The notes: generated by a model not told the origin, from the sequence alone. A stretch of DNA of 64,000 bases from Puniceicoccaceae bacterium 5H (GCA_009772895.1 WOUP01000018.1:1-64000), one strand, 5' to 3'. Shown: positions 27,611-37,268, numbered from the stretch's first letter. Numbers and translations: made by a program.

Positions 27611-27685
27611 TGGCTGCTCGGGCTGGGATCGAACCAGCGACCAAGTGGTTAACAGCCACCTGCTCTACCGCTGAGCTACCGAGCA
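27611..27685 (-). tRNA. tRNA-Asn (anticodon GTT), CCA encoded
   Basis: On the minus strand a complete cloverleaf folds: acceptor TGCTCGG / CCGAGCA, D arm GCTC...GAGC, anticodon stem GGTGG/CCACT around loop CTGTTAA with GTT at positions 34-36, T arm GCTGG-TTCGATC-CCAGC, discriminator G and genomic CCA (27611-27613). Confidence 0.95.
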
Positions 27686-27811
27686 ACTGCGGAATTTCCT
27701 CTCAAGGAAAAGCCCTGAATAAAGGCAAGGGTCGGGCGTGGTGTCAACGGCTTTTTGTGAGAAAACGCATACTTTTTCGCTCCGAGCTTTCGGACCATCT
27801 GAGCGGGGCGC

Positions 27812-28222
27812 TCAGTAGGCGAGGAAGCGGTCGCGCACGGAAGCGTCGGGCACGTATTTGTGATCGATGGTGCCCATGGCTTTGGAGAGGACAGGGCGGT
27901 TTTGCGAGACCCCCTCGTAGGGGATGTCGCGCAAGGCCTTGGGCACGATGCGGAAGCGGCGCAGGAAGCTCCAGGGTTGTTTGCAGCGGGAGAGTGCGCG
28001 CAGGACGGCATCGGAGCGGAAGTAGGCCTTGTTCGGTTCGATCAGGACGACGGACTTGATGTAGTCCTCGGGGATGTCGTGCTGCCGAAGCAGTTCCTTG
28101 CCGGGCTCGCTTTGCAGGGGCGCGTAGTGGAGGTTGCCCGCCGGGTCGTGCTGGACGAGCCAGTGGACGGCCGCGCGGCAAAAGTTGCACTCGCCATCGA
28201 AGAGCAATACGGGATGAGCCAT
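27812..28222 (-). CDS. Thiol-disulfide oxidoreductase DCC family protein (DUF393)
   Basis: A 136-residue protein with the diagnostic N-terminal L-L-F-D-G-E-C-N-F-C-R (DGxCxxC) motif, then W-L-V-Q-H-D and a basic C-terminal half containing V-P-K-A-L-R-D. The family has a thioredoxin-like fold with unknown physiological redox partners. Length is normal. It stands alone between tRNA-Asn and menC. Confidence 0.9.
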   Translation of the reverse strand: MAHPVLLFDGECNFCRAAVHWLVQHDPAGNLHYAPLQSEPGKELLRQHDIPEDYIKSVVLIEPNKAYFRSDAVLRALSRCKQPWSFLRRFRIVPKALRDIPYEGVSQNRPVLSKAMGTIDHKYVPDASVRDRFLAY

Positions 28223-28321
28223 GTTTGCAGTATACGCATAATCCGCAGCGTTTCACCCCCTGGGAGCGTTGAGCGGTCCTGAGGGCTTGCGTGCTGTCCG
28301 TAGCGTGCGTTTGCTGGAGTC

Positions 28322-29335
28322 GTGACAGACTGTCGATTGGAGTGGGTCCCTTACGAGCGATCGTTTGTGGTGCCTTTGCAGACGGCGAGCGGCCCGTGGT
28401 TCGAGCGACGTGGCATCCTGCTGCGCGTGTCCGACGGCGAGGGCCGTGAGGGCTGGGGCGAGATCGCGCCGGTGCCGGAGTTTGGGAGCGAATCCTGGAC
28501 GCAGGCCATGGTCTACCTCAAGGAGTCGGACCAGGAGGCGTTGGAGCATCCGGAGGCGGTTCCCGCTTACCTGACGGCTACCCGCTTTGCGATCGAAACG
28601 GCGTTGAGCAGCCTGGATGCGCCGCCGGCGGAGTTCGGTTTTGAGAACACCGTGCTGCTGCCGGGAGGTGAGGCGTCGCTGGAGGCCCTGCATGAGCGGA
28701 GGGAACAGGGCTTTCGCTGCTACAAGCTGAAGCTGGGCGTGTTGGAGCCGGCGGCCGAGCTGGCGCTGGTGCAGGCCTTGTGGGATGTCTTGCCGGAAGA
28801 GGCGGAGCTGCGGCTGGATGCCAACGGTAGCTTTACGGCGCGCCAGTTGCGTTGGTGGCTGGAGCATCTGGAGGGTATGGACCGGATTGGTTTTATCGAG
28901 CAGCCGCTGCCGCCGGGGCACGAATCGACGATGCAGCGTATTCTGGACGAGGGTGGCATCCCGCTGGCGCTGGACGAGTCGCTGGCGGGGGTCGACGGGC
29001 TGCAGCAGGCGTTCGAGGAATGGCGCTGGACGGGGCCGATGATCCTGAAACTGTCGATCCTGGGTGCCCTGGATCCGCTGCGCCGCCGTGTGCAGGGTGC
29101 GCATGAGCGCCTGATCGCGTCCTCCGTTTTCGAGACGGCCATCGGGCTGTATCAGTCGCTGCGCATCGCGCACGAACTGGGGGTCGAACGCGCGGTGGGG
29201 TATGGGACCTTAGCCTTTTTTGACGATGGTTGGAACGGATTTAAGCTGGAGCCGCAGTTGACCTCGACCATGGTTTGCCCCGAGATTTTCAGAGAGATAT
29301 GGAATCAAGCCTGTCATCGCTGGTCGAAGGTCTAG
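28322..29335 (+). CDS. menC: o-Succinylbenzoate synthase
   Basis: A 337-residue enolase-superfamily enzyme starting at GTG 28322. Active-site features are in order: K-L-K in C-Y-K-L-K-L-G (catalytic Lys pair, near 140), metal ligands in R-L-D-A-N-G-S, F-I-E-Q-P-L and A-L-D-E-S-L, and the second Lys in I-L-K-L-S. It dehydrates SHCHC to o-succinylbenzoate in classical menaquinone synthesis. menE overlaps its 3' end by 37 bases in another frame. Promiscuous dipeptide epimerases share the fold, but the menE partner supports MenC. Confidence 0.9.
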   Translation: MTDCRLEWVPYERSFVVPLQTASGPWFERRGILLRVSDGEGREGWGEIAPVPEFGSESWTQAMVYLKESDQEALEHPEAVPAYLTATRFAIETALSSLDAPPAEFGFENTVLLPGGEASLEALHERREQGFRCYKLKLGVLEPAAELALVQALWDVLPEEAELRLDANGSFTARQLRWWLEHLEGMDRIGFIEQPLPPGHESTMQRILDEGGIPLALDESLAGVDGLQQAFEEWRWTGPMILKLSILGALDPLRRRVQGAHERLIASSVFETAIGLYQSLRIAHELGVERAVGYGTLAFFDDGWNGFKLEPQLTSTMVCPEIFREIWNQACHRWSKV

Positions 29336-30558
29336 CCAACTGGGGCTGGTCGCCCGGCGCTCCATCGGAGCATGAGCGAGTGGGGCCGAGCCTGTTGCGG
29401 ATTGCCCCCGCCGACCCACGCGAATACGTCGAGCAAATGGTCGGCTCGCTGATGGCAGGGGAGTCGGTGGTGTTGCGCCCACAAGGGCTCGAGATCGAGG
29501 AAGATCCGGCCGTACCCATCCTGCGCGGTTTCGAGCCTCGGGCGGACTTGGGGCCGTGCATCCTCATTGCGACCGGCGGCACTACGGGGGGCATTCGTTT
29601 TGCGATCCATACTCCCTCGACGCTCTGGACGGCGGCCCAGGGCTTTGCCCAGCAATTCCGCCAGTGGCCGCGGCGTCACGTGAGCCCGCTGCCGCTGGAG
29701 CACGTGGGTGGCATCATGCCGGTTTTTCGCGCCATTGCCGCAGGGGGGCGGGCGGTCTTTGCCGACTACAAGGACTGGATGGAGAAGGCGCCTTCGGAGA
29801 ATGAGCTGCCGTCGATCGTTTCGCTGGTGCCCACGCAGTTGCGGCGCTTGATGAACAGCGAAACCGGCCTGGCCTGGCTGCATACCTTTCGCTGCATCCT
29901 GATGGGGGGAGCGCCGCTGGAAGAAACCGACCGCAACCGTGCCCGCGAATTGGGGCTGCGCGTGTCGCCCTGCTACGGCATGACGGAGACCTCGGCGATG
30001 ATCACCGTCAATCCGCCCGAGGCCTTTCTCGCGGGGGACGATACGGTGGGGCTGCCCTTGCCGCACGCCCGCATTACCCTGCTACCGCCAGAGCAGCGCA
30101 TCATCGTGATGGGCGATATGCTGTGTCACGGCTATTGGCCGGTGCGGCCCGACTTCTCCCGCGACCCCCTGTTTACGGGCGATCGTGGAGCCTGGGAGCC
30201 CGCCGGGCACCTGCGCGTGCTGGGCCGGCTGGACCGCATGATCAATACCGGGGGGGAAAAGGTGGACCCCTCTGTCGTGGAAGAGCGCGTGATGACCCTG
30301 CCCGGGGTGACGGAGGCCCTGGCGTTTGGTCTCGATGATTCCGATTGGGGGCAGCGACTCGTCGTGGCCGTGGCGGGTGAGCTGGAGGTAACGGAGGACG
30401 CTGTCTGGAGTGCGTTGCGGGAGACCCGCCGCCCCTGTGAGGTGCCCAAGACCCTGCGTCTCTGGCCTTGGCGCCTGCCGCGCACAGGCACGGGCAAGCC
30501 CAACTGGCGCCGGCTGCGCAGCGCGTTTGAGACCGACGCACCGCCGGCGGCGGAATAG
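29299..30558 (+). CDS. menE: o-Succinylbenzoate-CoA ligase (ANL superfamily)
   Basis: A 419-residue adenylate-forming enzyme, start ATG 29299 with AGAGAGA just upstream, inside the end of menC. ANL motifs: I-A-T-G-G-T-T-G-G (P-loop, near 90), Y-G-M-T-E-T (near 230), F-T-G-D-R-G-A-W and the hinge/A8 G-G-E-K-V-D-P; the A10 Lys is likely in G-T-G-K-P-N-W. It is shorter than MenE of Bacillus (about 485), as in many Gram-negatives. It activates o-succinylbenzoate to its CoA thioester. Other men genes are not in the window. Confidence 0.87.
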   Translation: MESSLSSLVEGLANWGWSPGAPSEHERVGPSLLRIAPADPREYVEQMVGSLMAGESVVLRPQGLEIEEDPAVPILRGFEPRADLGPCILIATGGTTGGIRFAIHTPSTLWTAAQGFAQQFRQWPRRHVSPLPLEHVGGIMPVFRAIAAGGRAVFADYKDWMEKAPSENELPSIVSLVPTQLRRLMNSETGLAWLHTFRCILMGGAPLEETDRNRARELGLRVSPCYGMTETSAMITVNPPEAFLAGDDTVGLPLPHARITLLPPEQRIIVMGDMLCHGYWPVRPDFSRDPLFTGDRGAWEPAGHLRVLGRLDRMINTGGEKVDPSVVEERVMTLPGVTEALAFGLDDSDWGQRLVVAVAGELEVTEDAVWSALRETRRPCEVPKTLRLWPWRLPRTGTGKPNWRRLRSAFETDAPPAAE

Positions 30559-30598
30559 GCTTTCCAAGCCCCAACGCCCGGTCTTATGGTGGGCGATT

Positions 30599-31705
30599 AT
30601 GGCCGTGCCGTTGCTCGATCTTTCCCGTCAGCATCAACCCCTCCAGGTCCAACTGGAAGCCGCCAGCGCAAGCGTCCTGCGCTCCGGGCGCTTTGTCCTC
30701 AGTGAAGAGGTCGCCGCGCTGGAGCAGGAGATCGCGGACTATGCGGGTGTGAAGCGGGCGGTGGCCGTCAGCAGCGGCACCGACGCCTTGCTGGTAGCGA
30801 TGATGGCCCTCGGGATCGGGCCGGGCGACGAAGTTCTGTGCCCCGCGTTTACCTTTTTTGCCACGGCGGGCTGCATCGCGCGTCTCGGGGCGGTGCCGGT
30901 GTGGGTGGATGTGCGCGCAGACGACTTCAATCTCGATCTGGAGGACGCCGAGCAGAAGATCGGCCCCAAAACCAAGGCGATCATCCCGGTGCATCTCTTT
31001 GGGCAGATGGCGTCGATGGACTGCGTGATGGCCCTGGCCCGGCAGAACAATCTGCAGGTGATCGAAGATGCCGCACAGAGCTTGGGAGCCCGCTACGAAG
31101 GCAAGATGGCGGGCAGCATCGGCGAGGTGGGTTGTTACAGCTTCTACCCCACGAAGAACCTGGGCGGCTTTGGCGATGGCGGTATGGTGGTGACGCAGGA
31201 CGAGGCGCTGGCGGACAAGCTGGTGTGGCTGCGCAACCACGGCATGAACCCGCGCTATTACCACCGCTACGTGGGCGGCAACTTCCGCATGGATGCTATC
31301 CAGGCCGCCCTGCTGCGGGTCAAGCTGCCGCACCTGGAGAGCTACCACGACGCCCGTCGGGAGCACGCCGCGGCCTACCTCGAGGCGCTGCCGGATGTGC
31401 AGGCGTTTGCGCTCCCGCGCGAGTTGGAGGGCCGGCACCATGTGTGGAACCAGTTTACGGTGCGCGTGCCGGGTGGCCGCCGCGACGCGTTGCGCCAGTT
31501 CCTGGCCGAGCGCAAGATCGGCAGCGAGATCTACTACCCGGTGACGCTCGACCAGCAGGAGTGTTTCCGCGGGGTGGGGCGCGGCAGTGATCGCCTGCCC
31601 GTCTCTCATCGCATGGCCGAAGAAGTGTTGAGCATCCCCGTCTTCCCGGAGATGACGGTCGAGGAGCGCGATGAAGTGATCGCGGCCCTCAAGGCATTTG
31701 CCTAG
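30599..31705 (+). CDS. DegT/DnrJ/EryC1/StrS-family PLP aminotransferase
   Basis: A 368-residue enzyme from ATG 30599 (M-A-V-P-L-L-D-L). It has S-S-G-T-D-A-L near residue 60, P-V-H-L-F-G-Q, I-E-D-A-A-Q-S-L-G-A and the PLP-lysine motif F-Y-P-T-K-N-L-G-G-F-G-D-G-G (Lys near 187). The family transaminates keto-sugar nucleotides to amino sugars for LPS, capsule or glycoprotein glycans. The specific sugar is unknown; no sugar-nucleotide genes flank it. It follows menE by 40 bases and a strong terminator follows the gene, so it may share the menC-menE transcript. Confidence 0.88.
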   Translation: MAVPLLDLSRQHQPLQVQLEAASASVLRSGRFVLSEEVAALEQEIADYAGVKRAVAVSSGTDALLVAMMALGIGPGDEVLCPAFTFFATAGCIARLGAVPVWVDVRADDFNLDLEDAEQKIGPKTKAIIPVHLFGQMASMDCVMALARQNNLQVIEDAAQSLGARYEGKMAGSIGEVGCYSFYPTKNLGGFGDGGMVVTQDEALADKLVWLRNHGMNPRYYHRYVGGNFRMDAIQAALLRVKLPHLESYHDARREHAAAYLEALPDVQAFALPRELEGRHHVWNQFTVRVPGGRRDALRQFLAERKIGSEIYYPVTLDQQECFRGVGRGSDRLPVSHRMAEEVLSIPVFPEMTVEERDEVIAALKAFA

Positions 31706-31754
31706 AGGCAAAAGACCTCGGGCGTTCTCCTGTTTAGGGGGACGCTTGTTTCCC

Positions 31755-31784
31755 GACACGGATGTCACGCGTCCGTGTCTTTTT
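31755..31784 (+). terminator. Rho-independent terminator after the aminotransferase gene
   Basis: Perfect 8-bp stem GACACGGA / TCCGTGTC with a 9-base loop and a T5 tail. It closes the menC-menE-aminotransferase run. The remaining gap to 32172 contains only the candidate nitrogen element and possible 5' leader hairpins (for example around 32102-32125). Confidence 0.85.
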
Positions 31785-31891
31785 ATGTACGCCTGCGGGA
31801 TGGATAGAGCCTGTCTTGAAAAACGTTTGGGTTGAGCCGGTGCGGGCATTATTGACCGGATGATGAAGGAAAGGCGCCAGTTGTGGGTTGG

Positions 31892-31926
31892 TGGCAAAAA
31901 ATGATCAAATCGTAATACTAGAGCGC
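31892..31926. promoter_or_regulatory. Half version of the shared nitrogen-unit element, upstream of the porin-urt-ure operon
   Basis: The run from the A-tract to GAGCG (AAAAATGATCAAATCG then TAATACTAGAGCG) aligns base for base with the element at 45177-45205 upstream of the second ABC transporter: 24 of 29 positions agree by eye. The left half-site here is TGGCA and not TATTA. It is about 250 bases before the first gene of the operon. Confidence 0.5.
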
Positions 31927-32172
31927 GTCAATTTCGCGCATAAGTCTGCCTGATAGGGGCGATTTGTTGTTGTCTAAAATGAGTCACACGTGGCTTTAGA
32001 TCCGCTTATTCAGCGGGTTTCCAGGATGAGATTCTATCGCTCAACAGTAGGAAGAATCGTGTAAAGATTCATACAGATGAAGGGCCTTCAGGATGCTCAT
32101 GAAGCAGTGGTATACCCGCTGCTCAAAGGGGAAATGTAAGTGCTTCTAAGCTTACCTCAACAAGTTACAACG

Positions 32173-33009
32173 ATGATCCCAAGTAACCTCACTCGCATGT
32201 GCGGCGCTCTGCTGCTTCTCGGCGGCGCTGCGCTTCCTGCTTCCCTCTCGGCGCAAGCCTCCGTTTCCGGCTCGCTCGCGTTCGACTACAATACCCACTT
32301 CATTTCCTATGGTTCCGACGTTTGGGGCACGGGCGATGAACTGAGCGAACCGACTTTCAACCCGTCCGTGGGCGTGACCCTCGACTTCGGCAACGGCTGG
32401 GGCGCCTACACGGGTGCCTGGATGGACATCAACAACAAGGTCGCCAGCAACATCGGCGGCACGCTGCAGGAGGTCGACGTCTGGGTCGGCAGCTACGTGT
32501 CCGTCGGCAATGTGACGCTCGACGCTGCCGTCCAACAGTGGATCTACGGTGGTGACGTCGAAGAGATCTTCGATTTCGCCGTCAGCTATGACACGACCGA
32601 CGCGATCGGCTTCAACCTCAACCCGGCCGTCAAGGCGCACTACCGCTTTGAGGGCAATGGCGCCCAGGACACCGGTCTGATCCTCGACTTCAGCGTCGGT
32701 TACGATCTGGAAGTCAACGAATCACTCTCCCTCAGCTTCCCGGTGGCGATCGGCTACGTGGTCGACAGCGGCTACTACACCGGCACCGCGATGATCGGGG
32801 GCGTCGAGACCACGATCGAGGGTGACTCCGGGATTGGCTACTACACCGCAGGCGTCGGCTTTACCTACGCGCTGCCCTTTGGCGAAGACTTCGGTGCCTG
32901 GGATCTCCACGGCGGCGTCTCGCTCTACCACACGCCCGAAGACGTGATCCCGGCCAACCCCGAGGAGACGTTCGTGACCGCCAACCTGGGCATCGGCCTC
33001 GGCTGGTAA
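32173..33009 (+). CDS. Outer-membrane beta-barrel protein heading the urea operon (TorF-like putative porin)
   Basis: A 278-residue protein from ATG 32173 with a signal peptide ending at S-A-Q-A (near 30). The mature part is an array of amphipathic strands rich in Gly/Tyr, starting V-S-G-S-L-A-F-D-Y-N-T-H-F-I-S-Y-G and ending G-I-G-L-G-W, an aromatic C-terminus typical of Bam-inserted barrels. Glycine-tyrosine spacing and length fit a 12-stranded barrel of the TorF group. It precedes urtA by 27 bases in the same direction, so it is probably the outer-membrane entry pore for urea or amides. That role is inferred from position only. Confidence 0.78.
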   Translation: MIPSNLTRMCGALLLLGGAALPASLSAQASVSGSLAFDYNTHFISYGSDVWGTGDELSEPTFNPSVGVTLDFGNGWGAYTGAWMDINNKVASNIGGTLQEVDVWVGSYVSVGNVTLDAAVQQWIYGGDVEEIFDFAVSYDTTDAIGFNLNPAVKAHYRFEGNGAQDTGLILDFSVGYDLEVNESLSLSFPVAIGYVVDSGYYTGTAMIGGVETTIEGDSGIGYYTAGVGFTYALPFGEDFGAWDLHGGVSLYHTPEDVIPANPEETFVTANLGIGLGW

Positions 33010-33036
33010 CAACCGCATCCCCAACTGCTAAATCAC

Positions 33037-34311
33037 ATGTTCTCTTTTTCCGACAAACTCTCCCGGATCGGCCGCTCCGCCCTCGCGCTGGGCGCGTCGC
33101 TCCTCGGTTTCACTTCCCTCGCCCACGCGGCGGACACGGTCAAGGTCGGCGTGCTGCACTCGCTCAGCGGCACCATGGCCATCAGTGAGACCTCCTTGCG
33201 CGACGTGCTGCTCTTCGCCTTCGACGAAATCAACGCCAATGGCGGCGTGATGGGCAAGCAGATCGAGCCCGTCGTGGTCGACGGTGCTTCCGACTGGCCG
33301 CTTTTTGCCGAAAAGGCCAAACAGCTGCTGGTGCAGGATGACGTGGCGGTGGTCTTTGGCTGCTGGACCTCCGTCAGCCGCAAGTCCGTGTTGCCGGTCT
33401 TCGAACAGGAAAACGGCCTGCTCTTCTACCCCGTGCAATACGAGGGTGAGGAAATGTCGCCCAACATCTTCTACACGGCCGAAGCGGTGAACCAGCAGGC
33501 GATCCCGGCGGTGGACTTCCTGCTGGAGGAGGGGCGCAAGAAGTTTTACCTCATCGGCACCGACTACGTCTACCCGCAGACGACCAACCTCGTGCTGCTC
33601 GAATACCTGCGCAGCAAGGGCGTGCCGGTCGAAAACATCGGCGGTGGTCTGCGCAAGGACGGCAATGGCAACGTGATCTCTGCCGGCACCTACACGCCGT
33701 TCGGCCATACCGATTACCAACAGATCGTGGCCGACATCAAGAAGTTCGCCGCGACCGGTGACGCCTGCGTGATCAACACGATCAACGGCGATTCCAACGT
33801 GGCCTTCTTCAAGGAATTTGCCGCCAGCGGCCTGACCGCCGACGAGTGCCCGGTCGTTTCCTTCTCCCTCTCCGAAGACGAGTTCCGCTCCCTTCCCGCG
33901 GCCGACCTGGCGGGCCACCTGGGTGCCTGGACCTATTTCATGAGCCTCGATACGCCGGAAAACAAGAAGTTCGTGCAGAACTTCCAGCAGTGGCTCAAGA
34001 CGGCCGACGTGGAAGGCCTGGAGCGCGACAACCGCGTGACCTGCTCGCCCATGGTGCTCTCCTACGACGGCGTCTACCTCTGGAAGAAGGCGGTCGAGCA
34101 AGCCGGCTCCTTCGACGTGGACAAGGTGATCGCCGAACTCGAGAAGGGCATCTCCTTCGACGGCCCCGGCGGTGAAGTGACCACGCAGGAGAATCACCAC
34201 CTGACCAAGGACGTCTACATCGGCGAGACCATGCCCAACGGCCAGTTCCGCGTCATCGAATCCTACGAAGACGTCTACGGCGAACCGTTCCTCAAGGGCA
34301 CCTTCGAGTAA
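33037..34311 (+). CDS. urtA: Urea ABC transporter substrate-binding protein
   Basis: A 424-residue periplasmic protein with a signal peptide ending A-H-A-A. UrtA hallmarks: [40 protein letters not shown] and I-N-G-D-S-N. These are specific to the urea branch of the Leu/Ile/Val-binding protein family. It captures urea for the UrtBCDE importer. It sits between the barrel gene and urtB; a hairpin with a T-run separates it from urtB. Confidence 0.96.
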   Translation: MFSFSDKLSRIGRSALALGASLLGFTSLAHAADTVKVGVLHSLSGTMAISETSLRDVLLFAFDEINANGGVMGKQIEPVVVDGASDWPLFAEKAKQLLVQDDVAVVFGCWTSVSRKSVLPVFEQENGLLFYPVQYEGEEMSPNIFYTAEAVNQQAIPAVDFLLEEGRKKFYLIGTDYVYPQTTNLVLLEYLRSKGVPVENIGGGLRKDGNGNVISAGTYTPFGHTDYQQIVADIKKFAATGDACVINTINGDSNVAFFKEFAASGLTADECPVVSFSLSEDEFRSLPAADLAGHLGAWTYFMSLDTPENKKFVQNFQQWLKTADVEGLERDNRVTCSPMVLSYDGVYLWKKAVEQAGSFDVDKVIAELEKGISFDGPGGEVTTQENHHLTKDVYIGETMPNGQFRVIESYEDVYGEPFLKGTFE

Positions 34312-34343
34312 GCCGCCGCCTCCGAACGGCTTCCCTTTTTGCG

Positions 34344-34376
34344 GGCGGACGGCGCTGATCCCGCCGTCCGCCTTTT
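34344..34376 (+). terminator. Hairpin with T-run between urtA and urtB (partial terminator/attenuator)
   Basis: A perfect 11-bp stem GGCGGACGGCG / CGCCGTCCGCC, 7-base loop, then TTTT. Within a transport operon such a structure usually lets the binding protein be made in excess over the membrane parts, by partial termination or by protecting the urtA message. Confidence 0.75.
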
Positions 34377-34400
34377 CCGCAGCTTCTACCCGATGACTTT

Positions 34401-36098
34401 ATGCAAGCTTTCTCTCTCACCACTTTCGTCCGCGGCCTCTTCCTGTTGCTGGCCTGTTGTCCGCTCTGGTTGCACGCCCAGGAAAAGACGACGGGTCCCG
34501 ATTCGCGCGCGCTCTTCGTCGAGGCGCTGACGGCGGACAACGACCGGGCCAACGAAATCCTGCAAGAGCTGGCCGCTCGCGGCGCCACCGAGGTGCGCCC
34601 GCTGTTGGAAGAGTGGCGCGCCGGCGGGATCTATGCTTTTGAACGCGCAGACGCGCAACCGCTTTACGTAACCCTCGCCACGACCCCCGCACAGGAGGAG
34701 ACGAGCGAGACCTACATCCGCAACGTCGAGACCGACGAACTGGTCGAAAACGCCGACGGCGACACCCTCGCGGTCGAGAAGGGCGACCTCGATCCGTTGT
34801 TTCCCTCCCGCCGCCTGCGTCGCAACCTGCTGCAGATCGTCGACCTGATCGCCCTGGGCTCGCCGGAAGCTTCCGAACGGGCCGAGGCCGCCATTGCGCT
34901 GGGCCTGAAGGGGGATGCCGGCTATCTGACGGCGCTGCAGGAGCGTCGCGAAATTGAGGAAAACGGCGCAGTGCAGGACGCGCTGGACGAGGGTATCGCG
35001 CTGGCCCAGCTCAGCCTGGGAGACCGCGAGACGAAGCTCGAGGCCGTGCAGCGACTCGACGAGCTCAATTCGATCCCCGCCCTCGACCGCATCCGCGCCC
35101 TGCAGCGTGAGGCCACTGCGGAGGGCTCCGACTGGAGCGCCGAAGACCTGGCCGCGCTCCAGACTGCCATCCACGACCTTGAGGGCTACCTCAAGTGGGT
35201 CGACTTCTTCGGCACGGCCTTCCGTGGGCTCTCTGCCGGCGCGGTGCTGCTGGTCGTGGCCCTCGGCCTGGCCATCACCTTCGGCCTGATGGGCGTCATC
35301 AACATGGCCCACGGCGAGATGATCGCGCTGGGCGCCTACACCGTCTACTTCGTGCAACAGGGCATGGCGGCCGCTTTCGGCCCCATCGGCATGGAGTGGT
35401 ACTTCCCGGTTGCGATCCCGGTGGCGTTTCTCGTCTCCGCGCTGGCCGGGCTTATCCTGGAGCGCAGCGTCATCCAGTTTCTCTACAAGCGTCCGCTCGA
35501 GAGCCTGCTCGCGACCTGGGGCGTATCCTGGATCCTGCAACAGGCCTTCAAGCTGCTTTTCGGCGCGCAAAACAAAAACGTGGAGAGCCCGACCTGGCTG
35601 CTCGGCAACATCACGGTGCACGATATCAGCCTCGGCTACAACCGCCTGTTCATCATCGGCTTTGCCATCCTCATCCTCGTGGGCACCTGGCTGCTGCTGA
35701 CCAAGACGCCCCTTGGCCTCTGCATCCGCGCGGTGATGCAAAACCCGCAGATGGCCGCCAGCATGGGCATCAGCACCTCCCGCACCCGCATGGCCACCTT
35801 CGCCTTCGGCTCCGGGCTCGCCGGGCTGGCGGGCGCCTTCCTCTCGCAGATCGGCAGCGTCGGCTCCGGCCTGGGGCAGACCTACATCGTGGACAGCTTC
35901 ATGGTGGTCGTCGCCGGCGGGGTGGGGAACCTGCTCGGCACCCTCTACACCGCCCTCGGCATCGGCGTGATCGACAACACCCTGCAGCCCTTCCTCGGGC
36001 CTGTGATGGGCAAGATCTGCGTGCTGTTCGCCATCATTCTGTTTCTGCAATGGAAGCCCGGCGGCCTCTTCCCGGCCCGTTCCCGAGCGCTCGATTAA
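34401..36098 (+). CDS. urtB: Urea ABC transporter permease UrtB
   Basis: A 565-residue permease. Residues 1-27 are a signal-like segment, 28-260 a hydrophilic helical domain (HEAT-like counts such as L-Q-E-L-A-A-R-G-A-T-E-V), and 270-560 the LivH-type membrane domain with F-G-L-M-G-V-I-N-M-A-H-G-E-M-I-A-L-G-A-Y and the EAA-like G-L-A-G-L-A-G-A-F. The long N-terminal periplasmic domain is normal for many UrtB proteins and absent from LivH. It forms the channel with UrtC. Confidence 0.95.
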   Translation: MQAFSLTTFVRGLFLLLACCPLWLHAQEKTTGPDSRALFVEALTADNDRANEILQELAARGATEVRPLLEEWRAGGIYAFERADAQPLYVTLATTPAQEETSETYIRNVETDELVENADGDTLAVEKGDLDPLFPSRRLRRNLLQIVDLIALGSPEASERAEAAIALGLKGDAGYLTALQERREIEENGAVQDALDEGIALAQLSLGDRETKLEAVQRLDELNSIPALDRIRALQREATAEGSDWSAEDLAALQTAIHDLEGYLKWVDFFGTAFRGLSAGAVLLVVALGLAITFGLMGVINMAHGEMIALGAYTVYFVQQGMAAAFGPIGMEWYFPVAIPVAFLVSALAGLILERSVIQFLYKRPLESLLATWGVSWILQQAFKLLFGAQNKNVESPTWLLGNITVHDISLGYNRLFIIGFAILILVGTWLLLTKTPLGLCIRAVMQNPQMAASMGISTSRTRMATFAFGSGLAGLAGAFLSQIGSVGSGLGQTYIVDSFMVVVAGGVGNLLGTLYTALGIGVIDNTLQPFLGPVMGKICVLFAIILFLQWKPGGLFPARSRALD

Positions 36099-36110
36099 AT
36101 CCCTGCAGCC

Positions 36111-37268
36111 ATGTCTACTTTAACACCCGCATCCAAAGACAAGAACCTCTGGGCGATCGCCGTCTTCGTGCTGATCGGCGCGATCCTGCTGCCCCTGCTC
36201 AACATGGGCGGCGTGGTCGCGGAGTTCCAGCTCAACACCTGGGGCAAGTATCTCTGTTACGCCACCCTGGCCGTCAGCGTGAACCTGCTCTGGGGCTACA
36301 CCGGTTTGCTCAGCCTCGGGCAGGCCCTTTTCTTCGCGCTGGGGGGCTACGCCTTCGGCATGTATCTCATGCTCATGATCGGGGAAGACCCGAACTACCA
36401 CACCCGCCTGCCGGACTTCATGGACTTCATGGGCTACCAGGAGCTGCCGTGGCACTGGCAGCCGTTCGAGCACGCCTGGTTTGCCGTGGCGGCCGTCGTG
36501 CTCGTGCCGGGCATCTTCGCGCTCATCTTTGGCTTTCTCGCCTTCCGGGCGCGCATCAAGGGCGTGTATTTCTCGATCATCACGCAGACGCTCACTTACG
36601 CCGCCGCGCTGCTGTTCTTCCGCAACGAATTCACCTTCGGCGGCAACAACGGCTTTACGGACTTCAAGGAGATGTTCGGGCTCAACCTGCACGCCGTCTC
36701 CACCCAGCGCGGGCTCTTCATCGCCAGCGTGCTCTACCTCGCGGCCTGCCTGCTCTTCAACTGGTGGCTCACGCGCACCAAGTTCGGCAAGGTGCAGCAG
36801 GCGATCCGCGACAGCGAGAACCGCGTGCGTTTCTCCGGCTACGACACCCTGCAATACAAGATGCTGATCTTTACCGCCGCGGCCATCATCGGCGGCGTGG
36901 GCGGGGCGCTTTATGTGCCGCAAGTCGGCATCATCAATCCCAACGAGATGATGCCCGTCAAGTCGCTCGAGGCGGTCGTCTGGGTCGCCGTGGGCGGTCG
37001 CGGGCGCCTCTGGGGGCCGGTCATCGGCGCCATCCTGGTCAACGCGATCAAGAGCTGGGCCACGGTGCAGTTCCCCAACTACTGGCTGATCATGCTCGGA
37101 GCGCTCTTCCTCTTCGTCGTGCTCTTCCTGCCCGGCGGCGTGGCCAGCATCCCCGAACAGTTCCGCCACTGGCGCAAGAAGATGGATGCCCGTCGCCAGG
37201 CGCCTGCCGAGCCCATGAAAGCCGCGGAGCCGGTCGCCGAAGTCGAAACCGCCAAAAGCTCGACCTGA
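36111..37268 (+). CDS. urtC: Urea ABC transporter permease UrtC
   Basis: A 385-residue LivM-type permease with about ten membrane segments. Typical stretches are [32 protein letters not shown] and [12 protein letters not shown]. It starts 12 bases after urtB and its stop overlaps the urtD start (ATGA), showing translational coupling. The C-terminal 40 residues are an Ala/Glu-rich cytosolic tail. Confidence 0.95.
   Translation: MSTLTPASKDKNLWAIAVFVLIGAILLPLLNMGGVVAEFQLNTWGKYLCYATLAVSVNLLWGYTGLLSLGQALFFALGGYAFGMYLMLMIGEDPNYHTRLPDFMDFMGYQELPWHWQPFEHAWFAVAAVVLVPGIFALIFGFLAFRARIKGVYFSIITQTLTYAAALLFFRNEFTFGGNNGFTDFKEMFGLNLHAVSTQRGLFIASVLYLAACLLFNWWLTRTKFGKVQQAIRDSENRVRFSGYDTLQYKMLIFTAAAIIGGVGGALYVPQVGIINPNEMMPVKSLEAVVWVAVGGRGRLWGPVIGAILVNAIKSWATVQFPNYWLIMLGALFLFVVLFLPGGVASIPEQFRHWRKKMDARRQAPAEPMKAAEPVAEVETAKSST

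Noticed and set aside
31892-31910. Sigma-54 promoter (TGGCA...) before the porin-urt operon
   Set aside because: The downstream GC of the -12 element is not at the right distance (GATC in place of TTGC).
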